Positions 19,199 through 27,478 of a stretch of DNA of 28,089 bases are shown here, in pieces. Below the pieces are notes generated by a model. The model was not told the DNA's origin. It saw only the letters and a program-made list of their open reading frames with translations, and made no database searches. The DNA comes from Nannochloropsis salina CCMP1776 (taxonomy: Eukaryota > Sar > Eustigmatophyceae > Eustigmatales > Monodopsidaceae): NCBI GenBank assembly GCA_004565275.1, contig SDOX01000043.1, forward strand, positions 24,190 through 52,278, in the 5' to 3' direction. The translations under genes and the position numbers were made by a program. Numbering within the stretch: the first letter of the stretch is position 1; each line of letters starts with the position of its first letter.

Positions 19199-19567
19199 AT
19201 GGCCCAGCATGGAACAGCTTCTTCATACATTGCTACGGCCACTCTCCCCCGATTTGCCTTATTTTTTTTAATGATTTTGATTCTTATTAAGCAAGTTCAC
19301 GATGGTTTCCCCAAAAAAGAAAACATATATGATCATAACAACGAGTGGGGCGCATTGCAGGAGGGGAATAAAGGAAAAAGAAATGAGGCATCTTATCCTA
19401 AGGGTCTTGATGATGCTCAAATTAAAAGATTACTAGATCCTGACAGAGGAAACACCATTAAAGAACCACATAACTTATTTGATACATCCTTATTCGAATG
19501 TTTTTTTATTCGGAGAGATTTCTTAGCTCGCAGTTATCGAGCAAAGACTCGTGTGATGAATAGTTGA
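19199..19567 (+). CDS. Orphan ORF with an N-terminal membrane anchor
   Basis: I do not recognise this gene. It is a 122-codon open frame with ATG at 19199. Residues about 17-34 (LPRFALFFLMILILIKQV) form a signal or anchor segment, followed by a hydrophilic, charged region with GLDDAQIKRLLDPDRGN. The amino-acid make-up after the anchor looks protein-like, and the frame is longer than most in this AT-richer stretch. It lies just right of duplication B with no coding neighbour. It might be one exon of a spliced gene or a chance ORF. Confidence 0.3.
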   Translation: MAQHGTASSYIATATLPRFALFFLMILILIKQVHDGFPKKENIYDHNNEWGALQEGNKGKRNEASYPKGLDDAQIKRLLDPDRGNTIKEPHNLFDTSLFECFFIRRDFLARSYRAKTRVMNS

Positions 19568-20884
19568 CTTTTCACCATCGGTTTTACAAAATCCTTTAGC
19601 CTTTAGAAGCCAGAAGGATGAAGGGTGAAGAACAGGCAGCACGGGTTTAAGCTGGGGAAAACGATGCGATGTCAAGTATAATGCCGTCTTGAAGAGAGAC
19701 GTTTCTCCGAACAAGTGCGATCATCGCTTGTTGTGTACTACGTATACGACGGACGATTATAGTTCTTTTGTTTCTCTGTTTACACAGCCTCAGGAAATCG
19801 ACCGTTATGGTTTCACCGATGCATGTATACATAACGTTTTGAGGAATGACAGCGGCACTTGGGTCGACCCAGGTCGGACCTGGCATTAATTTTATCAGGC
19901 CGGATCGATCGATACATGGGGATCGATTACAATGAGCTTTACTTACAAACACACGCTTTTTGGGACTGTTATGTGAATGCCAAAAGGGTTTAATGCTCTT
20001 CTGATAATTATTGTCATATTGAGTTGAGCTGAATACATATTGAAGTGACCAAAAGAATGTATTAAAAACGTAAAAGATAATGGACCGATTCATTAGCATA
20101 TGTGCTTGATCGCGGAAGTGGTTTGCTGCGGTCCCAAATGAAAAGTCAGACAAACGTCATTTTAGAAGTACCAGAAGTTCACTTGGCCATTTTTATGATC
20201 GAATATGATCCACATACTACTAACGTATAAATATACAAAAGCAAAGCGGGTATATACCTGAAAGAGACTGAAAAATACGCGTTGGAAAATATCCTCCAGA
20301 CCGCTTCAAAAAGATCCGGTGGGTGGTCGTTCTGAGGCTGAATGAAAACATGATTGATATCCGGATCCTTTCTTAATGAGGATTTCGGCAGTTTCGATAT
20401 GTGTCCAATGTGAAGTCGTCCAGCACGGACATACGACTGGTCCTAGCGGGTCGCAGCAAGGGAAAACTTCCTTGCCTATTGCACATTCCTTGCGTTGACT
20501 TGAAGTCGCCCTTTGTGCATCGGATATGTCGCTGTCTTCAGTTGGACCTGACGAGGGTCCATTCTTTTTTATCACTCTCTCACTTACCTTGTGCCATTTT
20601 CTTCTCTTCCTAAGCCTTTTTTCCCGGGCTGGATGGCCTGGTTGCGAACACGCTAGTCCAAGATGCGCGGTGGAACTGATGAGCAGCAAATTAAAAAGAC
20701 TAACAAAAATGTTTTGTCGTCAAATAAGATAATAGGTAATGGGCACTATTGAAAATGAATGAGTATGAGGGCTAGGACTATCATGATTTTTCTAGAGGCA
20801 GAGCATGAGAGCGGCATTTTACGAAAAAATACTTGGAATTGAATTCCTTACTCCATCTTACTGATTATTCGATTTTTTCTCCAG
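19568..20884. other. Intergenic, AT-richer; weak minus-strand ORF at 19647-20153
   Basis: A minus-strand open frame at 20153-19647 (168 codons) starts with ATG but shows no domain, signal peptide or splice support. It is noted, not called. The right part must hold the promoter and at least one upstream exon of the dioxygenase gene, because that gene's visible exon starts in mid-codon and has no initiating Met. I could not fix that exon. Confidence 0.4.
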
Positions 20885-21915
20885 ATGCAAAACAAGAAAC
20901 AGAGGAAGAGGAAGCAGACGAGCAGGACGATGATGCAGATAAGCACTGCTTCGGAAAAGAAAAAGGCTGGGGCAACAATGATTTCCAAAGCAAGCAAGAC
21001 GAAGGGGACGGCGACAGAGAAGCAGAGGGAAAGGAACTGGAATTGCTGGTTGATGGGGACGGACGCCTCGTTTTCGATGGAGGCCATGTCGACTTCTCTT
21101 TCCGCTCCTTCCCTGCGGCCTTTCCTTGCTTCTGTACAGATGCTACGTCTTCCTCCGTCCTGTCCACCTTGCTGCACGATTGTCGATTAGCCAGCACGGC
21201 ACGGGCGCAGGCCAAGGCTGGGGGAGACTACAGCGAAGGCGAGACCTTTTTCATCACTGCTGACACCGAGCCCAAGGTGCAACTGGAAGCGCTGGCCCTA
21301 TCGATCTTTCGGGCGCACACCACCCAAGCTGCCTACGCCGAAGGACAAAGTGGGGCGGAATGGTGGGTGCAGGTGCTGGAGGAGGAGGACGACATTGGCC
21401 TGCATTTCGACAAGGACTATGCCCTGGAAGCACACGGTCTCAACATCTACCCTCACCTGGCCACGGTCACCTACCTCTCTTCCTTGGGAGGTCCCACTCT
21501 GGTCCTTCCCCTCTCGGGCCCCCTGCACGTGGGGGAAGACCTGTCCGGCGCGCTCTCCGGAGCCTGGCTCTCCCTGCCCGCCGTGGGCAAACACACCGTC
21601 TTCGATGGACGCCTGCTACATGCGGCGCCCGCGGAATTGCGGGGACTGTGGGCCGACGGAGACGGTTTGGAGGAAGGTGGGAGGGCGGAAAGGAAAGGGG
21701 GACGGAAGCGGGTGACCCTCCTGGTGAATGTCTGGCTGAATCACATTCCCAACGGCTCGGAACGGCCGTCGCCCTCCCTCCTCCAGGCCCTCTCTCCCTG
21801 CGACTCTGCCGCCCCATTGGAAAGAAGATTCCCTTCGCCCCTCCCTTTCAGCGAGGGGAGGCTGAGGAAGGGACTATCTCGTCCTCCCTCGCGTCCCCCG
21901 GCGCCTCTCAGGTGA
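20885..21915 (+). CDS. 2-oxoglutarate/Fe(II)-dependent dioxygenase-like protein (5' exon not found)
   Basis: The visible last exon follows a TTTTTTCTCCAG acceptor, starts with two bases of a split codon and encodes about 343 residues to TGA at 21913-21915. The first ~60 residues are very acidic (ETEEEEADEQDDDADK). The catalytic fold is recognisable: the HxD iron motif in GLHFDKDYALEAHG, then YPHLATVTYLSSLGGPTLVL, the distal His in DGRLLHAAP, and the Arg of RVTLLVNVWLNHIP that usually binds 2-oxoglutarate. Proteins of this fold hydroxylate protein or small-molecule substrates using O2 and 2-oxoglutarate; the substrate here is unknown. No Met occurs in the exon, so at least one upstream exon (phase 1) is needed. 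The truncated first unit of the tandem array starts about 20 bases after the stop. Confidence 0.78.
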
Positions 21916-21934
21916 CGGAGGTGACACTAAGAGT

Positions 21935-22231
21935 ATCTTCCAAGGCATTGGCGCGGTGCTAGGGGTTGCTGGTGCTACCGCTTTGGTCGTGCGTACTTTC
22001 GACCAGACTGAGATAAAGTATATCGAGAGCAAGGCGGCGGCGGAGATCGCGCGTGTGGAGGACAAGCGGACAATGTCGGAAATGTTTTGGAAGGCAGAGG
22101 TGGAGCGGTTCAAGCGCGAGGTCCAACTGGCTTACACTCAAGACTATGAGCCTTATCAGGCCGCGCTTGTGGACAAACGTAAAAAGAGGGGAGGAACCGG
22201 CGGATTGGAGGAGAAGGAAGAGGAGAATTAG
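21935..22231 (+). pseudogene. Coiled-coil protein, array copy 1, 5'-truncated
   Basis: Only the distal part of exon 2 is present, from ATCTTCCAAGGC to TAG at 22229-22231. The presequence exon, the intron and the start of exon 2 are missing and are replaced by the end of the dioxygenase gene. It has just one 11-residue repeat (KAAAEIARVED). The frame is open back to about 21864, and a CTCTCAG acceptor-like site sits at about 21911, so expression from an upstream exon is conceivable but unproven. Confidence 0.75.
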
Positions 22232-23229
22232 GATTCGGGGCCCTACCTTAATATAAATAGAAACCATGTAGAAAGACACATTCAAAGACATGTACAGTGG
22301 ACGGGGTTGTGCAGTAGAGAGATGGGCAGGAGGGGGATAGGACTCATACACGACAAACGTAATAACGAGGGCTCCTCACAACTTGTATCGAGCGAGTTTT
22401 TCCTTTGTCTTTTATGATTTGATGCACTGGCTCATATCCATCTCCCCCACACTAACGCCGCCGACCCTGCTTTCGACTTGTCCAACCAAGCCCCTGCCGC
22501 TTGACGGCAGCAGACCGAGGCGACCCGTCGAAGGAGGGGGCAGACGCGGTGGGAAGGACGGAGGAAGTCATGGTATGAGTCAATGGAATGTAGCGGAAGC
22601 TTTGGACCCCGGAAGAAAGGCACGGTGTTGTGTTGTTAATAGTGCCAGCACCAAGGCCTGTTTGCGTAATAGACGCACATACTACTTAGAAAGGCGGCAC
22701 GTAAGGAGGCTCAACAAGCTTTGTGGACCCCCGCCCAGCAGCCAACAGCCAGTCTAGCATGTCTCCCTAGGCCCAGTCTTGTGCGCAGCACCACACTTAA
22801 TACCACCCACCACCCGCCCATCCGTACAGGTTTGTCACGTCGCACCCTCTACATGGTCCTGGCGTCTGTGGCTGGCATCGCGGTGGTGGGTGTGCTCTGT
22901 GTGTGCCTTCCATGCATCATCATCATCAAGCAAGCCTGTTCTTGTCCCCCAATCCCCTTTTGGTCTTGCCCTTTGGCAAGCCAGGGGCACCCGCTTTGCC
23001 ACCAACCTGTGGTGTAGCATGCGGAGGGGGAGTGTTTGACGCTGACGGCGTAACGAGCTTGGTTCTGAAGAGCTTGTTTGTTGTATTTAGGGCGGCTTGG
23101 AAACCGACCTCAAACACTGTCTCATTCCCCTTCCCTTCCTCCCACCACTACACCACAACAACATGCACCGCTTGCTTGCTTGCCTTGCTGCTTGCTGCCA
23201 TCATCAACCACGACCACCAGGGGGACAAC
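22232..23229 (+). other. Array spacer with a conserved putative membrane-segment reading frame
   Basis: This is about 1 kb between one coiled-coil gene and the next. It recurs at 24012-25027, 25753-26753 and 27479-28089. It holds a TATAAATA site soon after the preceding stop and a stretch (about 22681-23017) that can be read as KEAQQALWTPAQQPT, then, after a possible TACAG acceptor, as a hydrophobic segment YMVLASVAGIAVVGVLCVCL. In the third unit that frame stops just after the hydrophobic stretch, and a 14-base indel breaks the region between the two parts in the fourth. A second small spliced gene per unit is possible but not shown. The right end is the promoter and 5' UTR of the next coiled-coil copy. 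Confidence 0.35.
22252..22259 (+). promoter_or_regulatory. TATAAATA site after array copy 1
   Basis: TATAAATA lies about 20 bases after the stop of copy 1 and recurs at 24032-24039 after copy 2. After copies 3 and 4 the same position reads TATCAATA. It could be a TATA box for a spacer transcript or part of a 3'-end signal. Confidence 0.3.
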
Positions 23230-23300
23230 ATGCTTCGGCGCTTCACGGCGAAGGCTGGGGCCATGGCACGGAGAGGGAGCACGCTTCCCGGGCCAGGTGA
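23163..23300 (+). other. Conserved upstream ORF overlapping the coiled-coil start (unit 2)
   Basis: A 45-codon frame starting MHRLLACLAACC begins 67 bases before the ATG of the coiled-coil gene, in a different frame, and overlaps it. It recurs at 24961 and 26687. In unspliced RNA its TGA lies exactly on the donor (AG|GTGA); after splicing it would run on into exon 2. It may modulate translation of the main frame, or be an alternative product. Confidence 0.4.
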
Positions 23301-24011
23301 GGTGGCGTGTGTGATGCATTTTGGAAGAACTCGGGCTTGTTGATGGGGTGGGAGTGCGCGTTCGGTGCACGCGACCGCAGTCTGGCCGAGGCATGTTGAT
23401 GCCCCCTTTGTCTGCGTGTCTGTGTCGTTTGCGTTGCAATCTTTGTTATGCGGACAAGGGCCCGCGTCAAGGTGTTCACGCACACGCACATCCATACACA
23501 CCCAACAGGAAAGGGACGCGTGCTGCGGGGGGGCCTTCTCCTCGACAGCCCACTCGGGGCCGGGCACGAGCAGTGGAGAGGAGCTTGGTAAGAAGTGGGC
23601 GACAATCTTCCAAGGCATTGGCGCGGTGCTAGGGGTTGCTGGTGCTACCGCTGTGGTCGTGCGTACTTTCGACCAGACTGAGATAAAGTATATCGAGAGC
23701 AAGGCGGCGGCGCAGATCGCGCGTGTGGAGGACAAGGCGGCGGCGGAGATCGCGCAGGCGAAAAGCGGATATCACGCAGGTGAAAAGCAGACGTCGCGCG
23801 TGTGGAGGACAAGGCGGCGGCGGAGATCGCGCGTGTGGAAGACAAGCGGACAATGTCCGAAGTGTTTTGGAAGGCAGAGGTGGAGCGGTTCAAGCGCGAG
23901 GTCCAACTGGCTTACACTCAAGACTATGAGCCTTATCAGGCCGCGCTTGTGGACAAACGTAAAAAGAGGGGAGGAACCGGCGGATTGGAGGAGAAGGAAG
24001 AGGAGAATTAG
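23230..24011 (+). pseudogene. Coiled-coil protein, array copy 2, frameshifted
   Basis: Exon 1 is 23230-23296 and exon 2 starts at 23509, as in the intact copies. Exon 2 has an extra C after the G run at about 23534, which leads to an early stop. Two further single-base gains lie in the degenerate part of the 33-base repeat (about 23760-23795). The last part is again open in the family frame and ends with TAG at 24009-24011. The presequence MLRRFTAKAGAMARRGS is unchanged. It is probably a recent pseudogene of the array, since its spacer and exon 1 are still nearly identical to the intact units. Confidence 0.75.
23700..23856 (+). repeat. 33-base coding minisatellite (hendecad repeat)
   Basis: Units of about 33 bases encode Lys-Ala-Ala-Ala-Glu-Ile-Ala-Arg-Val-Glu-Asp. 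The number and form of units differ by copy: one in copy 1, an enlarged degenerate set in copy 2, and two 11-residue units plus a 7-8 residue partial unit in copies 3 and 4 (about 25497-25587 and 27223-27313). Confidence 0.85.
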
Positions 24012-25027
24012 GATTCGGGGCCCTACCTTAATATAAATAGAAACCATGTAGAAAGACACATTCAAAGACATGTACAGTGGACGGGGTTGTGCTGGAGAGA
24101 GATGGGCAGGAGGGGGATAGGACTCATACACGACTAACGTAATAACGAGGGCTCCCCACAACTTGTATCGAGCGAGTTTTTCCTGTGTCTTTTATGATTT
24201 GATGCACTGGCTCATATCCATCTCCCCCACACTAACGCCGCCGACCCTGCTTTCGACTTGTCCAACCAAGCCCCTGCCGCTTGACGGCAGCAGACCGAGG
24301 CGACCCGTCGAAGGAGGGGGCAGACGCGGTGGGAAGGACGGAGGAAGTCATGGTATGAGTCAATGGATTGTAGCGGAAGCTTTGGACCCCGGAAGAAAGG
24401 CACGGAGGGGCGTGCTAGAGGCGGTGCTGTGTTGGTAATAGTGCCAGCACCAAGGCCTGTTTGCGTAATATACACACATACCACTTAGAAAGGCGGCACG
24501 TAAGGAGGCTCAACAAGCTTTGTGGACCCCCGCCCAGCAGCCAACAGCCAGTCTAGCATGTCTCCCTAGGCCCAGTCTTGTGCGCAGCACCACACTTAAT
24601 ACCACCCACCACCCGCCCATCCGTACAGGTTTGTCACGTCGCACCCTCTACATGGTCCTGGCGTCTGTGGCTGGCATCGCGGTGGTGGGTGTGCTCTGTG
24701 TGTGCCTTCCATGCATCATCATAATCAAGCAAGCCTGTTCTTGTCCCCCAATCCCCTTTTGGTCTTGCCCTTTGGCAAGCCAAGGGCACCCGCTTTGCCA
24801 CCAACCTGTGGTGTAGCATGCGGAGGGGAGTGTTTGACGCTGACGGCGTAACGAGTTTGGTTCTGAAGAGCTTGTTTGTTGTATTTAGGGCGGCTTGGAA
24901 ACCGACCTCAAACACTGTCTCATTCCCCTTCCCTTCCTCCCACCACTACACCACAACAACATGCACCGCTTGCTTGCTTGCCTTGCTGCTTGCTGCCATC
25001 ATCAACCACGACCACCAGGGGGACAAC

Positions 25028-25752
25028 ATGCTTCGGCGCTTCACGGCGAAGGCTGGGGCCATGGCACGGAGAGGGAGCACGCTTCCCGGGCCAGGTGAGG
25101 TGGCGTGTGTGATGCATTTTGGAAGAACTCGGGCTTGTTGATGGGGTGGGAGTGCGCGTTCGGTGCACGCGACCGCAGTCTGGCCGAGGCATGTTGATTC
25201 CTCCTTTGTCTGCGTGTCTGTGTCGTTTGCGTTGCAATCTTTGTTATGCGGACAAGGGCCCGCGTCAAGGTCTTCACGCACACGCACATCCATACACACC
25301 CAACAGGAAAGGGACGCGTGCTGCGGGGGGGCTTCTCCTCGACAGCCCACACGGGACCGGGCACGAGCAGTGGAGAGGAGCTCGGTAAGAAGTGGGCGAC
25401 AATCTTCCAAGGCATTGGCGCGGTGCTAGGGGTTGCTGGTGCTACCGCTGTGGTCGTGCGTACTTTCGACCAGACTGAGATAAAGTATATCGAGAGCAAT
25501 GCGGCGGCGGAGATCGCGCAGGCGCAAGCGGAGATCGCGCGTGTGGAGGACAAGGCGGCGGCGGAGATCGCGCGTGTGGAGGACAAGCGGACAATGTCCG
25601 AAGTGTTGTGGAAGGCGGAGGTGGAGCGGTTCAAGCGCGAGGTCCAACTGGCTTACACTCAAGACTATGAGCCTTATCAGGCCGCGCTTGTGGACAAACG
25701 TAAAAAGAGGGGAGGAACCGGCGGATTGGAGGAGAAGGAAGAGGAGAATTAG
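25028..25752 (+). CDS. Small single-span coiled-coil protein, probably mitochondrial, array copy 3 (intact)
   Basis: I do not recognise the family. Exons 25028-25094 (donor GTGAGG) and 25307-25752 (acceptor CCCAACAG) join in phase 1 to give 170 residues. The N-terminus MLRRFTAKAGAMARRGS lacks acidic residues and can form an Arg/Lys-rich amphipathic helix, typical of a mitochondrial presequence. A Gly/Ser-rich stretch follows, then a membrane segment, GIGAVLGVAGATAVVV. An alanine-rich charged helix comes next with two repeats of pattern x-AAAEIA-xx-E-x and a shorter AEIARVED unit, then a conserved helix with KAEVERFKREVQ and DYEPYQAALVDKRKK. The tail is acidic (EEKEEEN). The 11-residue period suggests a hendecad coiled coil. 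A membrane-anchored scaffold or tether role is a guess. The unit is preceded by the overlapping upstream ORF at 24961. Confidence 0.78.
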
Positions 25753-26753
25753 GATTCGGGGCCCTACCTGAATATCAATAGAAACCATGTAGAAAGACAC
25801 ATTCAAAGATATGTACAGTGGACGGGGTTGTGCTGGAGAGAGATGGGCAGGAGGGGGATAGGACTCATACACGACTAACGTAATAACGAGGGCTCCCCAC
25901 AACTTGTATCGAGCGAGTTTTTCCTTTGTCTTTTATGATTTGATGCACTGGCTCGTATCCATCTCCCCCACACTAACGCCGCCGACCCTGCTTTCGACTT
26001 GTCCAACCAAGCCCCTGCCGCTTGACGGCAGCAGACCGAGGCGACCCGTCGAAGGAGGGGGCAGACGCGGTGGGAAGGACGGAGGAAGTCATGGTATGAG
26101 TCAATGGAATGTAGCGGAAGCTTTGGACCCCGGAAGAAAGGCACGGTGTTATGTTGTTAGTAGTGCCAGCACCAAGGCCTGTTTGCGTAATATACACACA
26201 TACTACTTAGAAAGGCGGCACGTAAGGAGGCTCAACAAGCTTTGTGGACCCCCGCCCAGCAGCCAGCAGGCAGTCTAGCATGTCTCCCTAGGCCCAGTCT
26301 TGTGCGCAGCACCACACTTAATACCACCCACCACCACCCCATCCGTACAGGTTTGTCACGTCGCATCCTCTACATGGTCCTGGCGTCTGTGGCTGGCATC
26401 GCGGTGGTGGGTGTGCTCTGTGTGTGCCTTCCATGCCTCATCATCATCTAGCAACAAGCCTCTTCTTGTCCCCCAATCCCCTTTTGGTCTTGCCCTTTGG
26501 CAAGCCAAGGGCACCCGCTTTGCCACCAACATGTGGTGTAGCATGCGGAGGGGGAGTGTTTGACGCTGACGGCGTAACGAGCTTGGTTCTGAAGAGCTTG
26601 TTTGTTGTATTTAGGGCGGCTTGGAAACCGACCTCAAACACTGCCTCATTCCCCTTCCCTCCCTCCCACCACTACACCACAACAACATGCACCGCTTGCA
26701 TGCTTGCCTTGCTGCTTGCTGCCATCATCAACCACGACCACCAGGGGGACAAC

Positions 26754-27478
26754 ATGCTTCGGCGCTTCACGGCGAAGGCTGGGGCCATGGCACGGAGAGG
26801 GAGCACGCTTCCCGGGCCAGGTGAGGTGGCGTGTGTGATGCATTTTGGAAGAACTCGGGCTTGTTGATGGGGTGGGAGTGCGCGTTCGGTGCACGCGACC
26901 GCAGTCTGCCCGAGGCATGTTGATGCCCCCTTTGTCTGCGTGTCTGTGTCGTTTGCGTTGCAATCTTTGTTATGCGGACAAGGGCCCGCGTCAAGGTGTT
27001 CACGCACACGCACATCCATACACACCCAACAGGAAAGGGACGCGTGCTGCGGGGGGGCTTCTCCTCGACAGCCCACACGGGGCCAGGCACAAGCAGTGGA
27101 GAGGAGCTCGGTAAGAAGTGGGCGACATTCTTCCAAGGCATTGGCGCGGTGCTAGGGGTTGCTGGTGCTACCGCTGTGGTCGTGCGTACTTTCGACCAGA
27201 CTGAGATGAAGTATATCGAGAGCAAGGCGGCGGCGGAGATCGCGCAGGCGAAAGCGGAGATCGCGCGTGTGGAGGACAAGGCGGCGGCGGAGATCGCCCG
27301 TGTGGAAGACAAGCGGACAACGTCCGAAATGTTTTGGAAGGCAGAGGTGGAGCGGTTCAAGCGCGAGGTCCAACTGGCTTACACTCAAGACTATGAGCCT
27401 TATCAGGCCGCGCTTGTGGACAAACGTAAAAAGAGGGGAGGAACCGGCGGATTGGAGGAGAAGGAAGAGGAGAATTAG
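26754..27478 (+). CDS. Small single-span coiled-coil protein, probably mitochondrial, array copy 4 (intact)
   Basis: It has the same two-exon structure as copy 3: 26754-26820 and 27033-27478, joined in phase 1, 170 residues. It differs from copy 3 by a few residues, including Lys for Asn at the first repeat, AQAK for AQAQ, KRTTSEMF for KRTMSEVL, and Phe for Ile in WATxFQGI. Intact frame, conserved splice sites and the same presequence suggest it is functional. It shares spacer variants partly with copy 1 and partly with copies 2 and 3, which points to exchange between units. The family is unknown. Confidence 0.78.

Noticed and set aside
19647-20153. 168-codon minus-strand frame
   Set aside because: It has an ATG and is fairly long, but no recognisable domain, hydrophobic signal or neighbours to support it; left as a note only.
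20848-21177. Minus-strand frame with several hydrophobic stretches
   Set aside because: It is antisense to the Glu/Asp/Lys-rich start of the dioxygenase exon, where GAG/GAA codons read as Leu/Phe on the other strand.
26767-27360. Long minus-strand frames (up to 197 codons) across the array genes, also at 25041-25634 and 23148-23735
   Set aside because: They are antisense to the coiled-coil exons, exist because the GC-rich 33-base repeat has few stops on the other strand, and contain no recognisable domain or splice logic.
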